Source: Rhodocyclaceae bacterium (GTDB lineage Bacteria; Pseudomonadota; Gammaproteobacteria; Burkholderiales; Rhodocyclaceae). Taken from it: a stretch of 44,495 bases of DNA. The stretch is from NCBI GenBank assembly GCA_023383815.1, contig JAHDYG010000027.1, forward strand, positions 1 through 44,495, written 5' to 3'. Within the stretch, counting starts at the first letter, position 1, and the number at the start of each line of letters is the position of its first letter. Positions 6,678 through 16,200 of this stretch are shown here, in pieces. A program made the translations under genes and the position numbers. A model generated the notes under the pieces. It had not been told where the DNA came from and searched no databases. It saw only the letters and a list, made by a program, of their open reading frames with translations.

Positions 6678-6714
6678 AGGCCAGGGAGCGCGGTGTGGCT
6701 GCGCTCGCTGGCCT
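6678..6714 (-). promoter_or_regulatory. Strong hairpin after the first TAXI gene
   Basis: AGGCCAG-g-GAGCGC pairs with GCGCTC-g-CTGGCCT (13 pairs, one internal mismatch, 9-base loop) in the 103-base gap between the TAXI gene and the permease. On the minus strand it is followed by TTCTTG. Intergenic hairpins after binding-protein genes often stabilise the upstream message or partly terminate, giving more receptor than permease. Confidence 0.55.
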
Positions 6715-6741
6715 GGGGTCACGCACGTCGCGCGTCGGGAA

Positions 6742-7725
6742 TCAATCCTTCAGCTTGGCAGGGATCGTGATGCCCTTCTCTCCGTAGTAGCGCACGGCGC
6801 CCTTGTGGAAGGGCAGGAAGCCGTTGTTCTCCCAGTTCTCGATCTTCGTCGCCTTCGCCGCGGCGTGGATCTGCAGCATGCGTGCGTTGTTCTCGAGCAC
6901 CAGCTTGGTGACCTCATAGGCGAGGCTCTCGGGCATGTCCTTGTGGACAACCGCAAAGTTCCACATGGCGACCGAGTTCTGGTCGTCCTTCTGCACCGTG
7001 TACGTTCCGGCCGGGATCTTGAACTTCGACACTTCCGGGAAGGCTTCGAGGATCTTCGCATGCTCGGCATCGCTGAAGGCGAAGGTCACGACATCGGCTT
7101 CGGCCGCGAGCTGGGAGAACGCGCCGATCGGCAACCCGGCCGCGAAGCAGAAGGCGTCGATCAGACCGTCCTTGAGCTGGCTGGCCGCGTCCGCGGCACC
7201 CGTGTTGGAGACGCGGGCATTGACCCCCAGCGCCTGGAAGAAGCGCGGCCAGTAGGTGCCCGGAGTGCCGCCGGCGGGGCCGACGCTGACGCGCTTGCCG
7301 CCAATGTCTCCGACCGTCTTGATGCCCGAGGCGCGCATCGCGACGCACTGGAACGGGGTCTCGTACATCGGGAACAGGGCGCGCACGTCCGTGTGCGGCA
7401 GCCCGGGCGCCAGTTCGCTCTTGCCCGTCCAGGCCTCGTACATCGGACCCATCGTCACGAGGCCGATCCCGTGTTCCTTCATCTGCACCAGCGTCGCGTT
7501 CTGCACCGGGCCGCCGGTCACCTCGCCACTGGCATTGATCTTGAGGGACTCGCCGATGAAGCCGGCCAGGCCGTTGCCATAGACGAAATACACGCCGCCC
7601 TGGCTTGCGGTGCCTACGGTGAGGCTGTTCGGCCAGCCGGTACGGTCCTGCGCAATGGCCGCACCTGCCGTCACCAGCGCAGCGCCGGTGGCGATCGTCG
7701 CAATCGTTTTGACGACTTTGTTCAT
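6742..7725 (-). CDS. TAXI-type TRAP substrate-binding protein (first copy)
   Basis: 327 aa. Signal peptide at 1-26 (MNKVVKTIA start, AAIAQ cleavage). The mature N-terminus, LTVGTASQGGVYFVYGNGLA, and the segment GKRVSVGPAGGTPGTYWPRF are characteristic of TAXI proteins. Start ATG is preceded by AGGAG at good spacing. It is the first gene of the TRAP operon, so it is probably the principal receptor. The 194-base upstream gap to the adenosyltransferase gene should hold the operon promoter, though I could not pick a convincing -35/-10 pair. It differs clearly in sequence from the second TAXI protein at 2848-3855. Confidence 0.9.
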   Translation of the reverse strand: MNKVVKTIATIATGAALVTAGAAIAQDRTGWPNSLTVGTASQGGVYFVYGNGLAGFIGESLKINASGEVTGGPVQNATLVQMKEHGIGLVTMGPMYEAWTGKSELAPGLPHTDVRALFPMYETPFQCVAMRASGIKTVGDIGGKRVSVGPAGGTPGTYWPRFFQALGVNARVSNTGAADAASQLKDGLIDAFCFAAGLPIGAFSQLAAEADVVTFAFSDAEHAKILEAFPEVSKFKIPAGTYTVQKDDQNSVAMWNFAVVHKDMPESLAYEVTKLVLENNARMLQIHAAAKATKIENWENNGFLPFHKGAVRYYGEKGITIPAKLKD

Positions 7726-7903
7726 TCGTGTCTCCTGATCAAGTGAGGTACCCGCCGCGACAGCCGTCGTTTCGGGATCGGTTGAAGAGAACCTGCGATC
7801 GACGGGGCCAGAACTGCCGTGGCTGTCGCGAACCCGCGCAACGCAGCTTCAAGGAGAAGATTAGGCGACCGAGGTGACCCGGGCAATTGTGGATAGTCCC
7901 TAG

Positions 7904-7919
7904 GCCGAAACGGTTCGGC
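7904..7919 (-). terminator. Weak hairpin after the adenosyltransferase gene
   Basis: GCCGAA-acgg-TTCGGC, 6 bp, touching the stop codon of the gene at 7920. It lacks a T-tract. Confidence 0.3.
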
Positions 7920-8471
7920 TCAGGCGTTCTTGCCCTTCTGCCAAAGCACGTCGCCACGTCCTCCGGCGCGGTTGAGCACGCGGCCGAGCACGAAGAGCAG
8001 GTCGGAGAGGCGGTTCAGGTACTGGCGTGGGCCATCGTTGACCGCCTCGGCCTGCGCCAGCGCTACCAGCGCGCGCTCGGCACGGCGGCAGATCGTGCGC
8101 GCCTGGTGGGCGAGTGCGGCCGGGCGTGTGCCACCGGGCAGGATGAAATCCTTCAGCGGTTCGAGCGGTTCGTTGAGTCGGTCAAGTTCCTGTTCGAGCT
8201 TCTCCACCTGGGCTGCGGAGATCATGCTCATGCCGGGGATGCACACTTCCCCGCCCAGATCGAAGAGATCGTGCTGGACGTCGGTCAGCAGCGCGCGCAC
8301 GTCTTCTGGCAGCGTTTCACACAGCAGCACGCCGACGCTGGCGTTCAGTTCGTCGACCTCGCCCAGCGCGTGGATGCGCAGGCTGTCCTTCGAGACGCGT
8401 TTGCCGTCGCCGAGGCCGGTCGTGCCGGCGTCTCCGGTGCGGGTGTAGATCTTCGAGAGTCGGTGGCCCAT
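7920..8471 (-). CDS. Cob(I)alamin adenosyltransferase, PduO type
   Basis: 183 aa, the normal single-domain length. The ATP-binding N-terminus [20 protein letters not shown] and the following [16 protein letters not shown] define the PduO/MMAB family. The C-terminal [15 protein letters not shown] and [16 protein letters not shown] helices carry the conserved R-x-x-E and Asn-Arg-Leu-Ser-Asp residues. The enzyme transfers the 5'-deoxyadenosyl group of ATP to reduced corrinoid, forming coenzyme B12. The gene stands alone: alaS is divergent upstream and the TRAP operon follows in the same direction after 194 bases. No other cobalamin gene is in the window, so it may serve salvage or a B12-dependent mutase elsewhere. 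Confidence 0.92.
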   Translation of the reverse strand: MGHRLSKIYTRTGDAGTTGLGDGKRVSKDSLRIHALGEVDELNASVGVLLCETLPEDVRALLTDVQHDLFDLGGEVCIPGMSMISAAQVEKLEQELDRLNEPLEPLKDFILPGGTRPAALAHQARTICRRAERALVALAQAEAVNDGPRQYLNRLSDLLFVLGRVLNRAGGRGDVLWQKGKNA

Positions 8472-8535
8472 GGCGGTGTTTCCTTCGGTGGGGAGCGCCG
8501 ATTATAGGCCATCGGCAAGACCGCCGATTTCCGCG

Positions 8536-8551
8536 CCTTGCGGCGCTCCTT
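8536..8551. repeat. Dispersed 16-mer palindromic repeat, copy 1
   Basis: CCTTGCGGCGCTCCTT in the alaS leader region is identical to 38306-38321. Here it is part of a small hairpin, GCGCC-TTGC-GGCGC (8533-8546). Confidence 0.45.
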
Positions 8552-8625
8552 TGCCCGCGGGTTTCACGATAAACTTGAAAACTTCGCCGCGCAGCGGCCA
8601 TCCGTCATCCACAAAGAAAGCCTCC

Positions 8626-11250
8626 ATGAAAAGCGCCGAGATCCGTCAGCAGTTCCTGAAATTCTTCGAGTCCAAGGGGCACCAGATCGTCTCTTCCAGC
8701 TCCCTGGTGCCGCACGAGGATCCGACCCTGCTGTTTACCAATGCAGGAATGAACCAGTTCAAGGATGTCTTTCTCGGCTTCGACAAGCGTCCCTACACGC
8801 GCGCGACGACCGCCCAGAAGTGCGTGCGGGCGGGCGGCAAGCACAACGACCTGGAGAACGTCGGCTACACCGCGCGCCATCACACCTTCTTCGAGATGCT
8901 CGGCAACTTCTCGTTCGGCGATTACTTCAAGCGCGACGCGATCGCCTACGCATGGGAGTTGCTCACCGCGGTCTACCGATTGCCTGCCGAAAAGTTGTGG
9001 GTCACGGTCTATGCCGAGGACGACGAAGCCTACGGGATCTGGACGCAGACGATCGGCGTGCCGGCCGAGCGTGTGATCCGGATCGGCGACAACAAGGGTG
9101 CGCGCTACGCCTCGGACAACTTCTGGATGATGGGCGACACCGGTCCCTGCGGGCCGTGTACCGAGGTCTTCTACGACCATGGCCCCGACATCTGGGGTGG
9201 GCCGCCGGGAAGCCCGGAAGAAGATGGCGACCGCTACATCGAGATCTGGAACGTCGTCTTCATGCAGTTCAACCGTGACGACAAGGGGGTCATGCATCCG
9301 CTGCCCAAGCCCAGCGTCGACACCGGCATGGGCCTGGAAAGGGTCGCGGCGGTGCTGCAGGGCGTGCATTCGAACTACGAGATCGACCTCTTCCAGGCGC
9401 TGATCCGGGCTGCCGCGCGCGAGACGGCCTGCGAGGATCTTTCCCGACCCAGCCTGCGCGTGCTGGCCGATCACATCCGCGCCTGTGCCTTCCTGATCTG
9501 CGACGGTGTGATCCCGGGCAACGAGGGGCGCGGCTACGTGCTGCGCAGGATCATCCGCCGTGCGATCCGCCACGGCTGGAAGCTCGGCGCGCGGGCAGCG
9601 TTCTTTCACCGCCTGGTGCCCGATCTGGTGGGCGAGATGGGGGACGCGTATCCCGAGTTGCGTGAAGGTCAGACGCGCGTGATGGCGATCCTGCGTCAGG
9701 AGGAGGAGCGCTTTTTCGCGACCATCGAGAACGGCATGGAGATCCTCGAAGCCGAACTCGGACGTCTGGTGGCGGCCGGCGCGCGCGTGTTCAGTGGCGA
9801 CACCGCGTTCAAGCTTCATGACACCTTCGGCTTTCCGCTCGACCTGACGGCCGATGTCTGCCGCGAGCGCAGCGTGGAAGTCGATGCTGCGGCCTTCGAT
9901 GCCGCGATGACGCGCCAGCGCGAGCAGGCGCGCGCCGCCGGCAAGTTCCGCATGGCGGCAAACCTCGAATACGAAGGAGCCGAGACCACCTTCGAGGGCT
10001 ACGACACGCTCGAAACCCGCGCGACCGTGCTGGCCCTGTATCGCGATGGGACGTCGGTCGACGAACTGGCTGAGGGTGACCTCGGCGTGGTCGTGCTCGA
10101 CCACACGCCGTTCTACGCCGAGTCCGGAGGGCAGGTTGGCGACCGCGGTGAACTGCGGGGCCCGTCCGGCATCTTCGCGGTCGAGGACACCCAGAAGATC
10201 CAGGCCGCGGTGTTCGGCCACCACGGCGTGCTGCGTACCGGCAGCCTGCGGGTCGGTCAGATGCTCGGCGCACGTGTCGATGCGGCGGCGCGGGCCGCGA
10301 CCGCGCGCAACCATTCGGTGACCCACCTCATGCACAAGGCGCTGCGCGAAGTGCTCGGCAGCCACGTGCAGCAGAAGGGTTCGCTCGTCGATCCCGACAA
10401 GACACGCTTCGATTTCACCCACACGGCCCCGATGAGCGCAGAGGAAATCCGCGAGGTCGAAGAGATCGTCAACGCCGAGATCCTGGCCAACGCAGCTACG
10501 CGGGCGCAGGTCATGACGCTCGACGACGCGCGCGCGACCGGCGCAATGATGCTCTTTGGCGAGAAGTACGGCGACGAGGTTCGGGTGCTGACGATCGGTT
10601 CGTCGACCGAGCTGTGCGGCGGCACCCACGTCCAACGTACCGGCGACATCGGGCTCTTCAAGATCGTCGCCGAGGGCGGGATCGCGGCCGGCGTGCGGCG
10701 GGTCGAGGCGATCACCGGCCTGAATGCACTGCGCCATCTCCAGGAGCAGGAGCGCCGGGTGCTGGGCGTGGCGGCGCTGCTCAAGGTGCAGCCGGACGAA
10801 GCGGCCGAGCGTGTCGCTTCGATGCTCGATGGCGTGCGGGCACTGGAGAAGGAGATCCAGCGCCTGAAGTCGCGTCTTGCGGCAAGCCAGGGTGACGACC
10901 TGCTCGCACAGGCGATCGATCTCGGAGCGTGCAAGCTGCTTGCGGCCACGCTCGATGGAGCCGATGTCCCGACGCTGCGCGAGACGATGGACAAGCTCAA
11001 GGACAAGCTTGGCTCGGCTGCGATCGTGCTGGCGTCTGTTGCCGACGGCAAAGTGAGCCTGATCGCGGGCGTCACGCCCGGGCTGACCGGCAAGCTCAAG
11101 GCCGGGGAACTGGTCAACATGGTCGCGCAACAGGTTGGCGGCAAGGGCGGTGGCCGCCCCGACATGGCACAGGCCGGCGGCACCGACGCGGCGGCGCTGC
11201 CGGCGGCGCTCGCGAGCGTGCCGGACTGGGTCCGTGCCAGGCTGGCCTAG
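8626..11250 (+). CDS. alaS: Alanyl-tRNA synthetase
   Basis: 874 aa, typical for bacteria. The class II catalytic core begins at [10 protein letters not shown] and includes [18 protein letters not shown] (motif 2 region) and GMGLERV (motif 3). The editing domain has the zinc ligands H563 and H567 (NHSVTHLMH) and C664 and H668 (CGGTH). The C-terminal DHHA1/C-Ala part ends in [15 protein letters not shown]. It charges tRNA-Ala and clears mischarged Ser/Gly. The ATG at 8626 is chosen because the family starts there; an in-frame extension to 8470 overlaps the divergent gene and has no family similarity. It converges on the cyclase gene with only 7 bases between stops. Confidence 0.98.
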   Translation: MKSAEIRQQFLKFFESKGHQIVSSSSLVPHEDPTLLFTNAGMNQFKDVFLGFDKRPYTRATTAQKCVRAGGKHNDLENVGYTARHHTFFEMLGNFSFGDYFKRDAIAYAWELLTAVYRLPAEKLWVTVYAEDDEAYGIWTQTIGVPAERVIRIGDNKGARYASDNFWMMGDTGPCGPCTEVFYDHGPDIWGGPPGSPEEDGDRYIEIWNVVFMQFNRDDKGVMHPLPKPSVDTGMGLERVAAVLQGVHSNYEIDLFQALIRAAARETACEDLSRPSLRVLADHIRACAFLICDGVIPGNEGRGYVLRRIIRRAIRHGWKLGARAAFFHRLVPDLVGEMGDAYPELREGQTRVMAILRQEEERFFATIENGMEILEAELGRLVAAGARVFSGDTAFKLHDTFGFPLDLTADVCRERSVEVDAAAFDAAMTRQREQARAAGKFRMAANLEYEGAETTFEGYDTLETRATVLALYRDGTSVDELAEGDLGVVVLDHTPFYAESGGQVGDRGELRGPSGIFAVEDTQKIQAAVFGHHGVLRTGSLRVGQMLGARVDAAARAATARNHSVTHLMHKALREVLGSHVQQKGSLVDPDKTRFDFTHTAPMSAEEIREVEEIVNAEILANAATRAQVMTLDDARATGAMMLFGEKYGDEVRVLTIGSSTELCGGTHVQRTGDIGLFKIVAEGGIAAGVRRVEAITGLNALRHLQEQERRVLGVAALLKVQPDEAAERVASMLDGVRALEKEIQRLKSRLAASQGDDLLAQAIDLGACKLLAATLDGADVPTLRETMDKLKDKLGSAAIVLASVADGKVSLIAGVTPGLTGKLKAGELVNMVAQQVGGKGGGRPDMAQAGGTDAAALPAALASVPDWVRARLA

Positions 11251-11257
11251 CGCCTGC

Positions 11258-13216
11258 TCATTTTTCCGCAAACGCAATGCATACGCCGCGCTCTCCACGC
11301 GCAAGACGCGCGAGGTGAAAGCGCGGCAGGGGATCGTCCGGATCCCTTGCCAGGACTTCGCGCAAGGCCGATGCCGCATCGGGATCCCCCGCGGCGAGCA
11401 GCGCCCATGCCTGCCGATAGGCGGCCAGCCCTTGCGCTTGTGCGCGTGCGACGTCGGCGCGCACCGGTTCGAGCACGGGGATCGCCTCCTGCTTGCCCTT
11501 CAGGATCACCTCGGCAATCGGCCGGAACGAGTGGTCGGGGCAGGTGCGTGCCGTTTCTCCACTTACGCAGAGCCGGGTGCCGAAGTACTTGTTCGCCCCT
11601 TCGAGGCGGGCAGCCTGGTTTACCGGGTCACCCATTGCCGTGTAGTGGAACCAGTCGCGGCCACCGAAATTGCCGACGATCACCTCGCCCGTCGCCACCC
11701 CGACGCGCGTCGGACCGAATGGGACCGGCAGGTGCTGGTGACGGCAGAAATCCTGAGACCAGTCGTCGATCGCGAGTGCGCAGGTCACCGCCCGGCAGGC
11801 ATGGTCCGCCTGTCCCGCCGGGGCATTGAAGAGCACGATCAGGCTGTCGCCGCCCATGCCCGCGATCGTCCCCGAGTGGTCGAGCACGATCCGGCACAGG
11901 CCGCCAAAATAGTCCTGCAGGGTGCGCACCAGCGTCGGTGCGTCGAGGGCCTCGGTCAGTCCGGTGAAGTTCGCGAGATCGGTCACCAGGATCGTCGCGA
12001 CGCAGCGTTCGCCTCCGAGGTTCAGATGGCTGGGATCGGCGATCAGATCCTCGATCACCGCCGAGGAAAGGTATTTTCCGAATGCCTCGCGCAGGTAGCG
12101 GCGCTGCCGCTGTTCGCGCAGGAAGGCGATTCCGCCCTGGGCAAGCCAGGCGAGCCAGATGCCGATACAGGGCCCCGCGAGGGGCAGCCAAAGATCGCCC
12201 GAGTGGAGCAGTACGGCGGTTGACGCAAGCATCGCCGCGCTCGCACCCGCGCCCAGGACGGCGCTGCGGATCGGCCTCCAGGTCCTGCCGAGGCCGGCGA
12301 GGGCAAAGGCGAGCACGGCATACGAGGCGAGTTGTGCCGGCAGCGCGGCGACCTGCACGACGTCGCCGCGCCGTAGGCTGTCGAGCACGTTGGCGTGCGC
12401 TTCGACGCCTGAACTGATCTGCCCGCTGCTGCGGAAGAACGGTGTGCGCAGCTGATCTACCCCCAGCCGGTCCACACTCGCGGCGGCCCGCACGGCAAGA
12501 CCGACCAGCACGATGCGATCGCGCAACGCCCCCGCGGGGAGATGCGTTTCGGGATCGAGCGCCTGGTAGTAGGAGACATGCCGGAAGGTGCCCGGTGGTC
12601 CGGCATAGCGGATGCGCGCCGAAGGCGGAAAGCCCGCCACCGGGATCCCGGCGCGGTCCAGAATCTGCCTGGCCAGGCCCTCACGGTCTTGCGGGACGCG
12701 GCGCTGCACGCCGTCCGGGTCGAGGTCGAGACCGACGCGTCCGGTTGCCGCGGCCGCAACCCGCAAGGGTTCGATCGGCTCGATCTGCTGGAAATGCGTG
12801 AAGCCGGCGCCTTGGGTCAGCGCGACGTCGGCACCCAGCACCACGTTGCCGGCACGCGCGAGGGCGGCTGCAAAGCGGCGGTCATCCTCGGGCTCGCCCG
12901 CGGCCTCGGTGAAGAGGACGTCGAACGCAATCATGTTTGCACCTGCCCCGGCCAGGCGGTCTACGAGCTGCGCGTGCACGTGGCGGGGCCAAGGCCATTG
13001 CAGCCCGAGTTCGGCGAACGACGGCTCGTCGATCGCTACGATGACGACCGGCGAATCGTCGATCTGCGGCGGCTGCGCCGCGAGCAGGAGATCGAAGGCG
13101 ATGCGGTCGAGCGCCTCGCCTGCCGCGCCGAGCCCGATCAACATCGCCGCGAGCCAGGCCGCAGCGATCGCGCCGATGCTCCGGCGGTCGGGGCTTGCAG
13201 GCTGTGCGGCGGACAT
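11258..13216 (-). CDS. CHASE2-domain class III nucleotide cyclase, atypical
   Basis: 652 aa. One N-terminal membrane helix (about 12-33), a periplasmic CHASE2 sensor domain (about 35-285), three membrane helices (about 290-365) and a cytosolic class III cyclase domain (about 400-585), then a short helical tail with a TPR-like look. Metal-binding D413 (VTDLANFTG) and D457 (GGDSL), transition-state N533 and R537 (PVNQAARLEG) and T526 are present. The residue that normally contacts adenine, Lys three positions before the G-D pair, is G453 (GTIAGMGGD). So metal binding looks intact, but cAMP specificity or activity is doubtful. The ATG at 13216 lies 17 bases after the FecR-barrel gene, indicating one operon. 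Confidence 0.88.
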   Translation of the reverse strand: MSAAQPASPDRRSIGAIAAAWLAAMLIGLGAAGEALDRIAFDLLLAAQPPQIDDSPVVIVAIDEPSFAELGLQWPWPRHVHAQLVDRLAGAGANMIAFDVLFTEAAGEPEDDRRFAAALARAGNVVLGADVALTQGAGFTHFQQIEPIEPLRVAAAATGRVGLDLDPDGVQRRVPQDREGLARQILDRAGIPVAGFPPSARIRYAGPPGTFRHVSYYQALDPETHLPAGALRDRIVLVGLAVRAAASVDRLGVDQLRTPFFRSSGQISSGVEAHANVLDSLRRGDVVQVAALPAQLASYAVLAFALAGLGRTWRPIRSAVLGAGASAAMLASTAVLLHSGDLWLPLAGPCIGIWLAWLAQGGIAFLREQRQRRYLREAFGKYLSSAVIEDLIADPSHLNLGGERCVATILVTDLANFTGLTEALDAPTLVRTLQDYFGGLCRIVLDHSGTIAGMGGDSLIVLFNAPAGQADHACRAVTCALAIDDWSQDFCRHQHLPVPFGPTRVGVATGEVIVGNFGGRDWFHYTAMGDPVNQAARLEGANKYFGTRLCVSGETARTCPDHSFRPIAEVILKGKQEAIPVLEPVRADVARAQAQGLAAYRQAWALLAAGDPDAASALREVLARDPDDPLPRFHLARLARGERGVCIAFAEK

Positions 13217-13233
13217 GATCCGGTCGCTGGCCT

Positions 13234-16200
13234 TCAGAAATTGAGCGACACGCTGAGCGCGACTTCGCGCGCCGGTACGCGGCCGGTGAAGATGAACTGG
13301 TCGACGACCCAGTCGAAGCGGCGGTCGAAGAGATTGCGCACGGCCAGCGAGACGGTGCCGCGCTTTCCGGGCAGTTCGTACGACAGGTCGGCGTCCGCGA
13401 GAAAGATCGACTGGTCGCGCCGGCTGGAGCGAAAATCGAGCTTGCGCCATGTGCCGCTGACGCCGGCCGAGTAGCCGCTCGGATCGACCCAGCGCACCCC
13501 GAGTGCGAGCAGGTGTTCGCGCCGGTCGAGATCGGCGTAGAAGTCGTCGCGCACGTCCAGGTGGCGATAGCGCGCGGCAAAGCCGGTGCGAAGATTCACG
13601 ATCTGGTCGAGCGCGATCTCGGCCCCGCGCGTGCGGCCGCGATAGTCCACCCGGTAGCGGCCCTCACCGAAGTCAAAGTACTGCACGCTCTCGCGCCGCA
13701 AGCTGAAGACGCCCGCAGACAGAAATCCCGAAGACCAGCCGTGTTCCCAGGTCAGCGCACGTTCGTGCACGCGGGAGCCCTCTTCGGCTGCCCGATAGAC
13801 GGGAATGCCGGCGATGTCTGCAGGGTCGAGACGGGTGAAGGTGAAGGGTACGAGGTAGCGAAAGGCTGCCAGGCGCACCGTGTCGTGTGGCGTCGGGCGC
13901 CACGCAAGACCGACGCGCGGGCTGATGGTCTCGACGGTCCAGCGTGTGCCGGCGAAGAGATTGCCCGTCTGCATCCGATCCCAGTGCACCGCGCCTTCCA
14001 GCGACCAGCGCGGCGAGAGATTCCAGATGTCCTGGAGGAAGGCATTCGTGTACCGCACGCGGTGGCGTTGGGCATGGCGCTCGGAAACGTCGGGCAGCGG
14101 GATCGATTCGTCGAACACCAGCAAGGCATAGTCGGTCGTGCTGAGGGTGGACTGCCTTGCCTCGTACCAGGTCAGCCCGCCGCTCAGTTGATGCGCGCCG
14201 GCCTGGTGCATCACCATGGCTTGCGCATTGCGCGAGTTTCGGCCGTTACGCCCCTGCGTCAGCGTCACGAGTTCAGACGGTACGTCTTCAACGACGGGGA
14301 AATCCTCTCGATCGTGGCGCCTCGAATCGAAATCGAGATTGTTGGCCGAAACGACTGCTAGAAGATGGGTCCGGGCGCCGAGACGGCGGTGCCAGCCGGC
14401 TTCGAAGGTCGTGCTGCGGCTGGTGTCCCGGTCGAGCCGGTCGCCAGCATACGTATCGCTGAAGGGTTGTTCCGGGTCACGCATCCTGCGCCGGTTGTGG
14501 CGCAGGGAGACGGTCAGGTTGTCCAGTGTGCTCGGCTCCCATTTCATGCGCAGGATCGCACCGCCACCGCGGTCCGAATTGGTGCCGCGCCAGCCGTCGG
14601 TCCCGAATCCGCTGAGGCTGCCGCTATAGACCAGGCTGTGGGCCGGTTCGGCGTGGTAGGCGAAGAGCTCGGCCCGGCGGGTGCCGTGATTGCCGACCGT
14701 GACGCCCGCGCTGCCCGAGGTGCCGGGCTGTTCGAAGAAGGTGGTGTAATCGTTGAAGGTGTTGAAGGTGTTGATGTTGGCCGGCTGCAGGATGCGCCCC
14801 AGCAGGGCTTCGGTGGCGAAGCCGCGCGCGCGCTCGTCGCGCCCGCCAAGGGCGCCGGCGTAAAAGACGTGACCGGCGAAATTGAGGACGTCCTGCTTGA
14901 CCGAGGTCAGCGCCTGGTGTTCGGCCCAGGCGGTCAGGCCGAGGCGGCCGTAGAGATAGGACAGGTCGACGTTGCGGAAGGCGAGATCGCGATCGAGCAG
15001 GAAGCGCGAGCGGTACACGGCGCGATGGTCGTTGAGCGCGATGGCGCGGTGCAGTTCTTCGATCGACTCTCCTGGCCGGTTGAGGTCGTTGAGGATGACG
15101 GCCCGGTAGTAATGCGGGGACGGGTCGAGCGGGTCGCTGCGGCTCGCGGAGGCGAGCACGACCATTGCCTCGTCGATGCGTCCGACCTGCTGCAGCATGC
15201 GGCCCCAGTAACCGAGGTAGAGTGCGCGCGCGGGGTCGAGCGCAACTGCGGACGAGATCGCGGCGAAGGCTTCCTCTTCGCTCCCTGCTCTCATCGCTGC
15301 GATGCTCAGGCCGAGCCAGGGCTCGGCCAGGGTCGGATCGCGCTGCAGTGCCTGCTCGAAGCGGCTGCGGGCAGCCTCGGCCTCGCGCCGGGCGAGCAGC
15401 AGGAAGCCGCTGAGATTGAGCACCTCGGGATCATCCGGGGCGAGTGCGCGGGCGCGCTCGGTCGTTCGCCAGGCGTCCTCGTTGCGGTCGCTTCCGAATT
15501 CCAGGCGGGCCTTGCCGACCAGGGCCGTAAGGTTTTGCGGGTCGAGCGCAAGGGCCCGTTCATAGGCGCGACCGGCAGCCTCCAGATCGAAATGCGCCTG
15601 CTCGACATAGCCTGCGAGTACCCAGGCGGTCGCCGAGTCGGGAGCGATCTCGACGGTCCGGGCAGAGGCCGCCCGGGCCGTCGGTTTGTCGTCGATGACG
15701 AGCGCGCTGAGCGTGAGAGCCTGCCAGGGAATCGCCTCCTCGGGTGCTTGTTCTGCGAGCGCCACGAGCCGGCGATGGGCGTCGAGCGCCTCTCCCCGGT
15801 AGAGAGCGATCACTGCCGCAAGGGTCTCGATCCGGATTGAGCCCGGGGCTGCCCGCAGCGCTGTTGCGGCATGTTCGGCGGCAGCGTTACGGCGGCCGCG
15901 ACGCAGTTCGGAGAGGGCTTGCATGGCCGGCTCGCGGGCTGCGGCAGGCAGCCCGGCCGTCAGGGCATCGAGCGGAAAGAGATCCGGCACCGGGACCGTC
16001 CATTGCACCGCGTCGCGCGGGCGCAGCATCACGCGCTTGAAGGGTGCTGCACCCGGTGGTGCGACGATCTGTTCGCCGGTCTCGGCGACGATCTCGCCGT
16101 AGGGGCTGCGGCCCCAGGCGCGGCCTTCCAGCACTGAGACGATGACGCCCTGGGCTTCGTCGATGCGCACGTTCAACTCGGTGCCGCGGATGCCGGCCGA

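Noticed and set aside
8605-11379. 924-residue open frame antisense to alaS
   Set aside because: It mirrors alaS codons in a GC-rich genome, is rich in Arg/His/Ala and has no domain signature; alaS itself is beyond doubt.
14365-15840. 491-residue plus-strand open frame opposite the FecR-TPR-barrel gene
   Set aside because: Antisense shadow; the minus-strand product has a signal peptide, FecR, TPR and barrel features.
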